Assembly (NCBI GenBank): GCA_029242545.1
Contig: JAQWTV010000146.1
Location: 1 to 64,000 of the forward strand
Direction: 5' to 3'
Length of the DNA stretch: 64,000 nt
DNA from: Roseibacillus sp.
GTDB lineage: Bacteria; Verrucomicrobiota; Verrucomicrobiia; Verrucomicrobiales; Akkermansiaceae
Shown: positions 8,754 to 17,704 of the stretch, piece by piece
Layout of the letters: each line of letters opens with the position of its first letter
Numbering within the stretch: position 1 is the stretch's first letter
Translations under genes and position numbers: made by a program
Notes under the pieces: generated by a model
Told to the model about the DNA's origin: nothing
Seen by the model: only the letters and a program-made list of their open reading frames with translations
Databases searched by the model: none

Positions 8754-10666
8754 TGAGAATGAGCCATCCAGGGACAATGCGACTCGCTGCTTCCGCGGTA
8801 GTAGTCTTCTGGATCTGCATGGAAATCTGGGCAGTGAGCCCAGTCATGCGGGAAAGTGATCAAGCCTCGCTTCTGGAGGGATCGCTGCACCTGTTGGCCA
8901 AGGACAGGGCGGTAGCTGATAACGATAGCTATAACTACGATAAGCAGTATTTGTCGTACTGGATCACAGCGGCATGGCTCAAACTGCGGATGTCCGGGGA
9001 GGGGAGATCGATGGAGATAGTCCGTGAGGGGAACCTTTTGGCGATCACGCTCTTTGCTCTGGCCCTTCTTGCCGCAGTAGGAGCTCGTAAAAGATGGTCG
9101 GGGATACAGGTTGCGGCTCTCTACGGAGCGCTCTTCACGCCCGTGCTCTCTTTCTCCGGGGTGTTTCTCTCTCCAAACATGCTCTCGGCCTTCTTTCTCC
9201 TCCTGCTTGCGGTGATGCTTCGACACGAGCCGTCGCGCCAAGGGCCCGAGAAGCCTAAGGATAGTCTCTCGAGGTCCCGAATATGTCTTGTGGGCCTGCT
9301 TGCCTGGGCCGCTACCGCAGCGCGGCAGGACGCTCTTTTGCTCATGCCGTTGCTGGCATTCTTTGCGGCGCGGGAGGAATCTCTTCGCGCTACTCTTCGG
9401 GACCAGCGCGTGCAGGCTATGATGGTTGGCACGGTTTTTGCCATTATTCTTGGGCTGCTGCTCAGCAAAAATTTTGCAGTATTGCCTGCCCCGTTTTTTG
9501 TCCTGCCCACTTTTGTCGCCTTTGTTGGAGGGGGCTTGGGCGCACTTCTTGTCCTCCTGATTGCATTTGCGGCCGGTCTTGTATCCCGGGGATCACTCTT
9601 CCGGGGGGGTATGGCCCTGTCGGTGTTACTCCCTCTGATTTTTTATGGATGTGTGCTTTATACTCCCCGCCATCTTTTTCTGCCAGCGTTGGCCATTCTT
9701 CTGACCCTCTTTTCCGACCGTGGTCGCGACTGCTGGAATCGTCTGGGGCAGTGGCGATGGGGCCGGCTGGCAGTCCTCGTCACCCTGCTGGGAACCGCGC
9801 TGCCATGGTTGGTCGGGGTGCGGATGTCCGGGTGGAAACAGGCCAGCGTTGTCACCTCTGCGCCGACTTTATACCCTTCGACCGATGGGTTCTGGCCGAT
9901 GGGAGCCTACGGTTGGTTTTTGGGCCGCCTGGCCAATGGCATGGAGGAGCCTGTTGACCACAATCAGCGAGTCTGGGGAGCGTGGAGTAGGGTTGTCCCG
10001 GAAAATCTTCCTCGGGGAAAGGGGGCTGTGCTCAGTAGTGGGCTCGTTTCTTATGGGGCATGTCATCTCGCGCTTTTTGGAAGAGAAAAGGCCTCTTCGG
10101 TTGAGGATGCAGATTATGTTCTCTTCGACGAGAGAACCCTTGGTAAGAGGCAGCGTGGAGTGAATGCGTCCGAGGGTTCAAATCGTAATACACTGATATC
10201 ATTGCTGGGAAAGGGCTGTCTTCGGCCGCTAGGAGGAGAGATTGGCGAGCGCGTTTTTCTCTGGACCCGTGACGATCAAGACCTTCCCGCGCGGGAACCG
10301 GATAATGGAGTCAGTATCAAGTTGGCACTTCACGGCTATTACAATGGCAATGACTTCAGGGTGCGGCCATGGGGGTGGGAACATTGGAATTCCAAGGAGC
10401 TGGCAGGTCACCGAGGGGTTGTTGCGGGGCGCGACAGGGGTGTCCTTGAGGATCTGGTGAGGGGGCTGGAGGCCTCCCGGGAACTGGAACAGATGGAGAG
10501 TTCTTATGATCCGGCCATATGGTGGACAGTCCCAATTACGGCAGAAGAATGGAAAAGTGTGATGGCAGATTCTGAACCCGGGAGGGCGAATCTTTGGCTG
10601 GCGTTTGGAACGTTACCGGACTTCATGGATGTGAGGAACTATGCGGGATCAGATTCAAGGCGTTGA
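8753..10666 (+). CDS. Multi-pass membrane protein, GT-C glycosyltransferase-like
   Basis: A 637-aa protein. It has an N-terminal membrane segment, a short periplasmic loop with acidic residues (RESDQAS; NDSYNYDKQYLSYW), then about ten hydrophobic helices to residue ~370 and a ~260-residue soluble C-terminal region. This layout, with an Asp/Glu-bearing first loop, is that of GT-C enzymes, which use polyprenyl-phosphate sugars on the periplasmic side. I do not recognise a precise family, so the call rests on architecture and on its position between a methyltransferase and a polyprenyl-phosphate-modifying UbiA protein. Confidence 0.5.
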   Translation: MRMSHPGTMRLAASAVVVFWICMEIWAVSPVMRESDQASLLEGSLHLLAKDRAVADNDSYNYDKQYLSYWITAAWLKLRMSGEGRSMEIVREGNLLAITLFALALLAAVGARKRWSGIQVAALYGALFTPVLSFSGVFLSPNMLSAFFLLLLAVMLRHEPSRQGPEKPKDSLSRSRICLVGLLAWAATAARQDALLLMPLLAFFAAREESLRATLRDQRVQAMMVGTVFAIILGLLLSKNFAVLPAPFFVLPTFVAFVGGGLGALLVLLIAFAAGLVSRGSLFRGGMALSVLLPLIFYGCVLYTPRHLFLPALAILLTLFSDRGRDCWNRLGQWRWGRLAVLVTLLGTALPWLVGVRMSGWKQASVVTSAPTLYPSTDGFWPMGAYGWFLGRLANGMEEPVDHNQRVWGAWSRVVPENLPRGKGAVLSSGLVSYGACHLALFGREKASSVEDADYVLFDERTLGKRQRGVNASEGSNRNTLISLLGKGCLRPLGGEIGERVFLWTRDDQDLPAREPDNGVSIKLALHGYYNGNDFRVRPWGWEHWNSKELAGHRGVVAGRDRGVLEDLVRGLEASRELEQMESSYDPAIWWTVPITAEEWKSVMADSEPGRANLWLAFGTLPDFMDVRNYAGSDSRR

Positions 10667-10714
10667 GCGCGCGCGAGTGATCCGGAGAATACTGCCTCTC
10701 CAGTGAGAATTTAA

Positions 10715-11638
10715 ATGTCAGGAAAAACAACAGGAGAAGTGATTCAAGCCCCGATCCGCAGGTGGCTGGTTTCCTTGCGGGTGCATCACTGGACGAAGAG
10801 CGGATTCTGTCTGGCCGCGCTCCTTTTCCATGGAGCGGTCTTTGATGCATCGGCCTGGCTTGCGGTCGTCCCTGCTGCAGTATGCTTTTGTCTGGTCTCG
10901 AGCGCGGTCTATCTGGCGAACGATATCTTCAACCGAAAGGAAGACCGCTGTCATCCTAACAAGCGGAATCGGCCTATTGCCGCGGGGCATATTTCCGTGC
11001 GGGCAGCCTGGGTGGCGGTAACTACCTTGGTGATCACTGCGCTTGGCCTCTCCTTTGTGTTTTATGGTTATGGCAGCGTGACCCGGGTGCTGGTTGCCTA
11101 CTACCTGCTCTCATGGCTGTATTCTTTTTGTCTTCGAGGTCTTCCTCTCGTTGATGTTCTTGTCATAGGGCTTGGGTTTGTTGCCCGGGTCGCTGCTGGG
11201 GCGTTTGCCCTCCAGAGTTTTGATTTTACTGCTCATCCCACTGGATGGCTTGTGGGGTGCACCTACTTTCTTGCCCTTCTTCTGGGATTCGGAAAGAGAA
11301 AGGGAGAGTGGCTGCTCATGGAGAGCTCGGGCATGGCCCTTGGTTCAACCCGTCGGGCTCTGCGGGGCTACACGACAGATCTTTTGAACGTCCTGATAGG
11401 GTGCAGTGCGTTATTCGCGGGATCCATTTACATTGCCTACTGTCTCAGCCGTCCGGACAGTATGCCGTTTGTCCTTACCGCTGTTCCGGCCCTGGCGGGA
11501 TTGCTGAGCTATCTTAAACTGGCGTGGGGGTCGACCTCCGTGGAAACTCCAGAGTATTTACTTCTGAGGAGCAGGAGCCTTTTAATCTCCCTGGGAGGGT
11601 GGTTATTATTGGTTGGGTGGTTTACGGCAATTCGCTGA
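10715..11638 (+). CDS. UbiA family prenyltransferase, decaprenyl-phosphate phosphoribosyltransferase-like
   Basis: A 307-aa membrane protein. LANDIFNRKEDRCHPNKRNR followed by PIAAG is the first Asp-rich motif in the form NDxxDxxxDxxHPxKxxRPIAAG, specific for the branch that includes mycobacterial decaprenylphosphoryl-5-phosphoribose synthase. SLRVHHWTKS near the N-terminus and LGFGKRKGEW in the middle also match that branch better than quinone-type UbiA. These enzymes transfer phosphoribose from PRPP to a polyprenyl phosphate, giving a ribosyl or arabinosyl donor. In this locus it would supply a pentose donor for the polysaccharide; that use is inferred. No partner phosphatase or epimerase (HAD, DprE1/2) is visible nearby. 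Confidence 0.8.
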   Translation: MSGKTTGEVIQAPIRRWLVSLRVHHWTKSGFCLAALLFHGAVFDASAWLAVVPAAVCFCLVSSAVYLANDIFNRKEDRCHPNKRNRPIAAGHISVRAAWVAVTTLVITALGLSFVFYGYGSVTRVLVAYYLLSWLYSFCLRGLPLVDVLVIGLGFVARVAAGAFALQSFDFTAHPTGWLVGCTYFLALLLGFGKRKGEWLLMESSGMALGSTRRALRGYTTDLLNVLIGCSALFAGSIYIAYCLSRPDSMPFVLTAVPALAGLLSYLKLAWGSTSVETPEYLLLRSRSLLISLGGWLLLVGWFTAIR

Positions 11639-11673
11639 GACAGCCACCTCCTATGCTTCAAGGCCCCTAAGTG

Positions 11674-13692
11674 ATGAAAACCCTAACCCCTCAAGACCTG
11701 CAGACAGAGAGCAGATGGCTGCCCTGGTCCGCACTGTTTTGTCTTATCACAGGATGGGTGATTGCGGTTCTATTTGGCGGGGGACTCGAGCTCCACCGCA
11801 GTGCCGTTGCCGTTCCTCTGGTCGGCCTCGGTGCACTTCTGGGGCTAACCCACGCAATTCGATCTGGTCAGACCATGAGTCTGCCTCTGCTCATCGGAGG
11901 AGGGCCGGTGCTCTTGTACTTCGCCGCCAGAGCCCTCTTCTCGGATGTCTGGGATCTTGGCCGCCATGACCTTCATTTGATCAGCATGGCGTGGCTGACT
12001 TTGGCGACGGTGTCGACTTGTGCGATTGGTCTCCGCCGGCGGATCCTTGTCCTGATCGGGATTGGCTTCGTTCTCGGAGTGCAGCTGCTTGCCGGGCTTT
12101 ACCAGCACTTCATCGATCCGGACTATACCTTCTTTCGGCACCAGCGCCCCAGTGGCGAGGGTGTGAGTGGGCTCTTCTGGCAGTGGAACAATCTGGCCGG
12201 TCTTCTCGCCATCGTAATGCCCTTATGTGTTGGTCTTTTGTTCTGCAGGTCTTCATGGAAGCAGAGGGGGCCTCTTCTGATGCTTGTTCTCATCGGGATC
12301 TGGCTCACATGGTTGACCAAATCCCGGGCTGGTTTCGCAGCTATGACGGGAGGGATTGGCTGTGCCTGCGCAATGGCGGTTTTTCTGCGGGTACGAAATC
12401 GTGCTCTGGGTGCGTGGGTGGCAGGGTGCGTGGCCTTCGCCGCTCTCGGTCTTATTGCCATTGCTGCGGTCTCGCTGTCCACTTCGGCCCTGAGCGAGGA
12501 GCGGGGTCAGGACTCGGACATGGGCAACCTTCTGGGGTCCAGCTCACGATTGGGTCTGGCAGCGGTCGCCTTTGAAATCTGGCAGGAGAAGCCTTTGTTT
12601 GGCAATGGAAGCCAGAGCTACCGGTATCTTGCGGTCCAGCACTGGGATACGGACATACCCAGCTGGGTAAATGATCCTGAGCTTGCGCATAGCGAATATC
12701 TTCAGGTGCTCTGCGATTACGGAATTGCTGGCCTGGCCCTTATCGTGGGTTTCCTGGTGACGGTTTTTGTAGGAGCGGTGGTTAGGATCTCCCGGGATAG
12801 ATCTAAGAGTTCTCCCCTCGAACGTGGGTTACAGATAGGCTGTGTGGCGGCCTTGGCAGGGGGGATGCTCCATGCGGCCTTTGATTTCCAGACACACCTT
12901 CTGCCTGTTTTGATGCTAGCCGCGCTTGTGATCGGACTAGTTTTCCCGTCACCAGGATCTACCCGTGGGACTTCAACTAAATTGGCACATGGGGCTCTTT
13001 TAATTACCATGATCTCTCTGGGAATGGTTGCGACAGGCAAGGAGAGTCTGCATGTGGTGAAATGGCTCCGCTGGGAACAAGCGAGGGCGAGAAACTACGA
13101 AGTGGATCTCACGGAGCTACCGCGGTTGCGGCAACTTGTGGAAGATAGCCCTCATTACCTTTCTGCCGAGCTGTATGGGCGCCTGCAATTGAGTGTCTAC
13201 GCACGCACGCCAGAGGAGGATCGCGCCGAGTTCGGCGTGTGTCTTCAGGAAGCTCGTTGGGGATTGGAGATTGCGCTTCGGCGCCACCCCCAGGATGCTC
13301 GTGCTCTTGTTGAGCTGGGACTCGTTCATGATTTGCTTGGAGATTTTTCCGAAGCAGCGGATGTCCATCGGGAAGCAATCCGGGTTGCCCGACGAAGAGA
13401 GCGCAAGTTTGGGGCGTTTGCGGGGCTTTCCCACCACCTGGCCCTTCGAGGAAAGCAGCTCTGGTATGGACGCAGACCAGAGGAGGCTCTTGGGTGTTTT
13501 CTGCTCTCCAAGGAATACCTCGAGCTTTCGATCCGTCGGGGTTACCGCCTCAATCAGCCACAGGAATTTCGGAAGAGACGCGAGATCTTGGGATTCTACA
13601 TAAAATCATTGCAGGATGGAAAAATTCGGCCTGACCTTCCGGAGGATATTCTAAATCGGTTTCCAAAGCCGGATGGCGTTACAAAAGATTAA
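11674..13692 (+). CDS. O-antigen ligase family protein with C-terminal TPR-like region
   Basis: About 672 aa: eleven or so membrane helices to residue ~460, then a soluble helical region (LRRHPQDARALVELGLVHDLLGDFSEAADVHREAIR) that reads like TPR repeats. The Wzy_C ligase landmarks are KSRAGFAAMTGG and, in the large loop, EKPLFGNGSQSY followed by HSEYLQVLCDYGIAGL. It likely joins or polymerises lipid-linked glycans in the periplasm. A GTG lies directly before the ATG (GTGATG at 11671). Its stop overlaps the ATG of the sugar transferase gene at 13692. Confidence 0.88.
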   Translation: MKTLTPQDLQTESRWLPWSALFCLITGWVIAVLFGGGLELHRSAVAVPLVGLGALLGLTHAIRSGQTMSLPLLIGGGPVLLYFAARALFSDVWDLGRHDLHLISMAWLTLATVSTCAIGLRRRILVLIGIGFVLGVQLLAGLYQHFIDPDYTFFRHQRPSGEGVSGLFWQWNNLAGLLAIVMPLCVGLLFCRSSWKQRGPLLMLVLIGIWLTWLTKSRAGFAAMTGGIGCACAMAVFLRVRNRALGAWVAGCVAFAALGLIAIAAVSLSTSALSEERGQDSDMGNLLGSSSRLGLAAVAFEIWQEKPLFGNGSQSYRYLAVQHWDTDIPSWVNDPELAHSEYLQVLCDYGIAGLALIVGFLVTVFVGAVVRISRDRSKSSPLERGLQIGCVAALAGGMLHAAFDFQTHLLPVLMLAALVIGLVFPSPGSTRGTSTKLAHGALLITMISLGMVATGKESLHVVKWLRWEQARARNYEVDLTELPRLRQLVEDSPHYLSAELYGRLQLSVYARTPEEDRAEFGVCLQEARWGLEIALRRHPQDARALVELGLVHDLLGDFSEAADVHREAIRVARRRERKFGAFAGLSHHLALRGKQLWYGRRPEEALGCFLLSKEYLELSIRRGYRLNQPQEFRKRREILGFYIKSLQDGKIRPDLPEDILNRFPKPDGVTKD

Positions 13693-15122
13693 TGGCTCAA
13701 GGACGCAAAGAAGCTCTTTCCGTGCAGGCACTGCAGTTCGCTGATGCCGCGCTGGTCTATCTGGCATTTGTGATCAGTGCTTCAGTCCGGGAGAATCTTC
13801 TTGGGACTCTTATAAAATGGGGTCTGTGGCCAGGGGAGGGTGACCTCGTCCAACTTGGTCTTGGAGAACTATTTCCCCTGTTGGTCGTTATCGTGCCCTT
13901 TACCCCGATCGCACTTGGGGCCTTTGGCTTTTACCGGCACCCCTTGCGTAAACGTATCAGGGACTCGTTATCCCAGATGTTTAAATCCCTGATTATTGTT
14001 GGGGTGGTTGTAGGGGCCTTGGTGGTGTTTCTAAAACTGGGCGACACTCCTCGACTTACGCTGGGGGTGGCGGTTCCTATTGCAGTGTGCCTCGTGCTGG
14101 CGCGTGAGGGCTTGGTTCGGAGTTTCGTCCTGCATTCCGTGCGTGCGGAGGATGCGAAGGAAGCGGTCATTTATGTTGGGTCGGAGGAGTCTATTACAGA
14201 GTTTGAGGCAAGCCTCTCGGAGGAAGTCCTCGCTCAATATAAGGTGGTAGCTCACTATCACCCCGCCAAGGATAGCTCCGATAATTTCAGTGTCCTTCTT
14301 AAGGATGAATCGGTCGCACGGGCAATCTTTGCTCCCAAGCAGACCGAGTTTGGGGAGCTGGCGGAGTTGATCGAAATTTGTGAATTACAGGGCGTAGAGG
14401 CATGGATCTCGGCAGGCTTTCTTCAGGCACAGGTGGCACGACCAGATTTTGACAGCATGGGAAGCAACCCAATGCTGGTTCTGCGCTCGACCCCGGAATT
14501 ATCATGGGCTCTCTGGATCAAGGCCATGATCGATGTTGCCCTTTCCGCGGTTGCTCTCGCCGGCTCCCTCGTTCTGGTGTGGTGGTGGGTCGCTCTTGTG
14601 ATCAAGATAAGCAGCCCCAAGGGGCCGATCTTTTTTCGTCAAAAACGGGCAGGGCGTCACGGAAAACCCTTCAATATGTGGAAATTTCGGACGATGCACC
14701 CTGGTGCTGAGTCCCAGCTCGATGAAGTGAAGGAGGCCCAAGGCAACGAAATGTCAGGACCGGTCTTCAAGCTCGAGAAGGATCCACGAGTATTCAAATT
14801 TGGAAGGTTTCTTCGCCGAACCAGTATTGATGAATTGCCCCAGATTTTGAACGTGCTGCGCGGGGAAATGAGCCTGGTGGGACCGCGTCCTCTTCCCACT
14901 TACGAGGTTGAGCAGTTCGCCAAGTCCGAGCACCGGCGCCGCTTGAGCGTGAAGCCGGGAATCACCTGCCTCTGGCAGGTTGAAGGCCGGAATAAGATTA
15001 CCAGTTTCGATGAGTGGGTCAGGCTGGACCTTGAGTATATCGACAACTGGTCTCTGGCTCTCGACCTGAAGATCCTTCTCCGCACCATCCCAGTCGTGCT
15101 CATGAGGCGAGGTAGCAGGTGA
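13692..15122 (+). CDS. Polyprenyl-phosphate sugar-1-phosphate transferase (exopolysaccharide initiating enzyme)
   Basis: A 476-aa protein with N-terminal membrane helices, a central soluble domain and a C-terminal bacterial sugar transferase domain. The latter shows GPIFFRQKRAGRHGKPFNMWKFRTM, FLRRTSIDELPQILNVLRGEMSLVGPRP and KPGITCLWQV, all diagnostic of WcaJ/EpsE-type enzymes. It loads the first hexose-1-phosphate onto undecaprenyl phosphate to start repeat-unit synthesis. Encoded last in the cluster, it supplies the lipid-linked acceptor used by the glycosyltransferases upstream. The sugar (often glucose or galactose) cannot be told from sequence. Confidence 0.92.
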   Translation: MAQGRKEALSVQALQFADAALVYLAFVISASVRENLLGTLIKWGLWPGEGDLVQLGLGELFPLLVVIVPFTPIALGAFGFYRHPLRKRIRDSLSQMFKSLIIVGVVVGALVVFLKLGDTPRLTLGVAVPIAVCLVLAREGLVRSFVLHSVRAEDAKEAVIYVGSEESITEFEASLSEEVLAQYKVVAHYHPAKDSSDNFSVLLKDESVARAIFAPKQTEFGELAELIEICELQGVEAWISAGFLQAQVARPDFDSMGSNPMLVLRSTPELSWALWIKAMIDVALSAVALAGSLVLVWWWVALVIKISSPKGPIFFRQKRAGRHGKPFNMWKFRTMHPGAESQLDEVKEAQGNEMSGPVFKLEKDPRVFKFGRFLRRTSIDELPQILNVLRGEMSLVGPRPLPTYEVEQFAKSEHRRRLSVKPGITCLWQVEGRNKITSFDEWVRLDLEYIDNWSLALDLKILLRTIPVVLMRRGSR

Positions 15123-15223
15123 TTTGCCGAGTAAGCGGAATTACAGGCCAGAGTGCAGGCGATGATCGATTCTACTCGCCCTGTGGGCTCGAAACGAATA
15201 ACCAAAGTGTCCCCATTAACCTC

Positions 15224-16177
15224 ATGAAACTTCTCACCGGGAACGCCCACCCCTCTCTTGCTCAGGGAATCGCAGACCAGATAGGAAGCCCCCTGGCCAA
15301 CGCCGAGGTTAGCAGTTTTCCTGATGGAGAAACGTATGTCAGGATCGACGAAAATGTCCGACGGCAGGATGTATTCCTGATTCAGCCCACGTGCCCTCCG
15401 ACAAACCAGAATCTTATGGAGCTGCTTATCATGGTTGATGCTGTGCGCCGTGCCAGTGCTGAGCGGATAACCGCAGTGATTCCATTTTTTGGTTATGCTC
15501 GTCAGGACCGGAAGGACAAGCCCCGGGCCCCAATCACGGCGAAGCTGGTAGCCAATTTGATTGAAGCCGCAGGGGTCGACAGGGTGCTCACGATGGATCT
15601 GCATGCTTCTCAGGTGCAGGGCTTTTTTGATATCCCGGTTGACCACCTCTATGCCAAGCCCGTCCTGCTGAAGCATCTGCGGGAACAGCGACAGAGCCAC
15701 GAGCGGGGGCTCACGGTGGTTTCTCCCGACGTGGGAGGCGTCAAGATGGCAAGAAGCTATGCGGACGTTCTGGGTGCTGAGCTCGCCATCGTAGCGAAGC
15801 AGAGGATTTCAGCCACCGTGGTAGAACCGATGAAGCTCATCGGTGAGGTTGAAGGTCGCGATGCCATTATCGTGGACGATATGACGGAGACGGCTGGCAC
15901 CCTGTGTGCTGCTGCGGAGACTCTGAAGAGTAATGGAGCAGGGCGGATTTTCGCAGGAGTGTCTCACGCGGTCTTGGGAAATCTTGGCTGTGAGCGGATC
16001 ATGGATTCTGCGATAGATGAGCTAATTACCACGAATTCCACTCCACCTCCGCCCGAGGCCTGCCGCGCCAAGGTGACCACTCTGGACATTGCAGGGCTTC
16101 TGGGAGAGGCAATCCTGAGAATCCACAATGGAAAATCGGTCAGTTCTCTCTTTGACATCGACAGTGGATCCGTGTAG
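15224..16177 (+). CDS. prs: Ribose-phosphate pyrophosphokinase
   Basis: 317 aa from the ATG at 15224; an in-frame open stretch upstream to 15119 has no homology-like content. FPDGETYVRI, FFGYARQDRKDKPRAPITAKL, TMDLHASQVQGFFD and the PRPP loop VDDMTETAGTL are all present. It makes PRPP from ribose 5-phosphate and ATP for purine, pyrimidine, His, Trp and NAD synthesis. The PRPP loop reads DDMTETAGT rather than the usual DDMIDTAGT, a mild variation. The prs-rplY-pth order is a common bacterial housekeeping arrangement. Confidence 0.95.
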   Translation: MKLLTGNAHPSLAQGIADQIGSPLANAEVSSFPDGETYVRIDENVRRQDVFLIQPTCPPTNQNLMELLIMVDAVRRASAERITAVIPFFGYARQDRKDKPRAPITAKLVANLIEAAGVDRVLTMDLHASQVQGFFDIPVDHLYAKPVLLKHLREQRQSHERGLTVVSPDVGGVKMARSYADVLGAELAIVAKQRISATVVEPMKLIGEVEGRDAIIVDDMTETAGTLCAAAETLKSNGAGRIFAGVSHAVLGNLGCERIMDSAIDELITTNSTPPPPEACRAKVTTLDIAGLLGEAILRIHNGKSVSSLFDIDSGSV

Positions 16178-16236
16178 CAAACCGCCCCCCCGCGGAGTGT
16201 AAAAAGCTCTCCGGTAGTAACAAACCTCATAGACGG

Positions 16237-16890
16237 ATGGCTAAAACGCACTCACTTAAAGCGGAAGATCGGAAGCGCACAGGCAGTGGTGTGCTCAAGC
16301 GCATGCGCCGGGAAGGGTTCATCCCCTCCGTCGTATATGGTGGCGGATCCGAAAATCGGAACGTTAAGGTAAGCGCGAAGGGTTTCCGTGAGATGCTGTC
16401 TGCAAGTGCATCTACTAACGTGCTGGTTGACCTGGAACTGGACGGCGGCAGCAACCAATTAGCTTTCCTGAAAGACCTTCAGCATGACCCACTGAGTGGA
16501 AACGTGCTTCATGCTGATTTTATTGCGGTCGACGACAAGACCGAGATCACGGCGCAGATTCCCGTCTCGCTGGTTGGCGAGGCTCTTGGAGTAAAGCTTG
16601 GTGGTCAGCTGGAACAGATGATTTACAGCCTTGAGATTAAGTGTCTGCCTAAGGACCTTCCCGAGACAATCGAGGGTGATTCTAGTGAGCTGGACGTCGG
16701 AGAGGTTCTGAGTGTCGGTGGGATGAAGTGGCCGGAAGGGGTTTCGCCGACTCTTGGAGAAGATGTGGTGGTTGCGCTGGTGGCGAAGACCCGGGTTGCG
16801 CTCAGTGAGGAAGCCACGGGAGAGGAAGCAGAAGGCTCTGACGCTGAAGTGGCTGCTGACGGATCAGGATCTGAAGAGTCCGGAGGATAA
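16237..16890 (+). CDS. rplY: 50S ribosomal protein L25 (CTC form)
   Basis: 217 aa, the long form with an N-terminal 5S-rRNA-binding L25 domain (KRTGSGVLKRMRREGFIPSVVYGG; FLKDLQHDPLSGNVLHADF) and the C-terminal TL5/CTC beta domain (TAQIPVSLVGEALGVKLGGQLEQ), followed by an acidic tail rich in Glu, Ala and Ser. It binds 5S rRNA in the central protuberance of the large subunit. It lies 59 bp after prs and is followed by an intrinsic terminator at 16932. Confidence 0.95.
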   Translation: MAKTHSLKAEDRKRTGSGVLKRMRREGFIPSVVYGGGSENRNVKVSAKGFREMLSASASTNVLVDLELDGGSNQLAFLKDLQHDPLSGNVLHADFIAVDDKTEITAQIPVSLVGEALGVKLGGQLEQMIYSLEIKCLPKDLPETIEGDSSELDVGEVLSVGGMKWPEGVSPTLGEDVVVALVAKTRVALSEEATGEEAEGSDAEVAADGSGSEESGG

Positions 16891-16931
16891 TTTAACAAGC
16901 TATCCCATGGGCCTCGATGGCTCAAACCAGA

Positions 16932-16954
16932 CCCGGGGTAGGCCCCGGGTTTTT
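16932..16954 (+). terminator. Intrinsic terminator after rplY
   Basis: A perfect 7-bp G+C stem (CCCGGGG, loop TAGG, CCCCGGG) is followed at once by TTTTT. It sits 41 bp past the rplY stop and before pth, so it separates or attenuates prs-rplY from pth-rpsF. Confidence 0.85.
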
Positions 16955-17029
16955 CATTCAGGGGGCAAGGGCATGACCCGGGAAAATTTTCGGGGCGCAT
17001 TTCCTCCATGGAATCGGTAAGAAACACAC

Positions 17030-17704
17030 GTGTCTGATATTCCGCAACTCGTGGTAGGTTTGGGAAATCCTGGTAAGGAGTATGCTGGAACCAGGCATAA
17101 CGTTGGCTTCGATATCCTAGACAGGGTGGCGACCGCTGCGGGATTGGTATTTCGATCGGAGAGGAAATGGAGTGGAGAAATGTGTCGTTCTGCCGACGGC
17201 CTCCTCTTTCTCAAGCCCCAGACCTATATGAATCTCAGTGGTCGGTCGGTTGCGGCGGTTTCTCGTTTTTACAAGATTGCCCCTGAGAGTATCCTGGTGG
17301 TTTATGATGACGTGGCCTTGCCTCTCGGGCAGCTCCGGTTTCGAATGAGTGGAAGTGCCGGTGGTCATAATGGGATTGGAAGCCTTCTTGCGGATCTGGG
17401 TTCCCGGGCATTTCCTCGCCTCAAAGTAGGAATTGGTGGGGCCCCGGGGGCGAAACTCAGCGGGCATGTACTTGGTCGTTTCGGGCTCGATGAGAGAGAA
17501 GTGGCGGAAAAGGCGCTTGCCACCGCTGTCGATGCTGTGCAGTTTGCCCTCGCTGAAGGCATTGGCAAAGCTGCCAACCGCTTTAACTCGCGCCCCAAAG
17601 CGCAAAAACTAAAACCCGATTCTAAATCGCAACCCAAGAAAACAGACGATGGACAGGAAATACGAAGGCCTGATTGTTCTGAACACGAAAGGGAAGGAAG
17701 ATAG
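17030..17704 (+). CDS. pth: Peptidyl-tRNA hydrolase
   Basis: 224 aa from GTG 17030. LVVGLGNPGKEYAGTRHNVGF holds the substrate-gripping Asn and the catalytic His; FLKPQTYMNLSGRSV, VVYDDVALPLGQLRFR and GSAGGHNGIGSL complete the family pattern. It frees peptides from prematurely released peptidyl-tRNA. The folded domain ends near residue 187; the last ~35 residues are a basic polar tail, and the final 56 nt overlap rpsF in another frame. Other Pth proteins usually stop near 190 residues, so the tail may exist only because the reading frame happens to stay open. Confidence 0.95.
   Translation: MSDIPQLVVGLGNPGKEYAGTRHNVGFDILDRVATAAGLVFRSERKWSGEMCRSADGLLFLKPQTYMNLSGRSVAAVSRFYKIAPESILVVYDDVALPLGQLRFRMSGSAGGHNGIGSLLADLGSRAFPRLKVGIGGAPGAKLSGHVLGRFGLDEREVAEKALATAVDAVQFALAEGIGKAANRFNSRPKAQKLKPDSKSQPKKTDDGQEIRRPDCSEHEREGR

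Noticed and set aside
14900-15700. A 266-codon minus-strand frame
   Set aside because: Shadow of the sugar transferase and prs genes, both with full conserved motifs.
10715-16177. prs seen as part of the polysaccharide cluster because the UbiA protein would use PRPP
   Set aside because: prs is followed by rplY and pth, an arrangement common in many bacteria, so its position is better explained as housekeeping.
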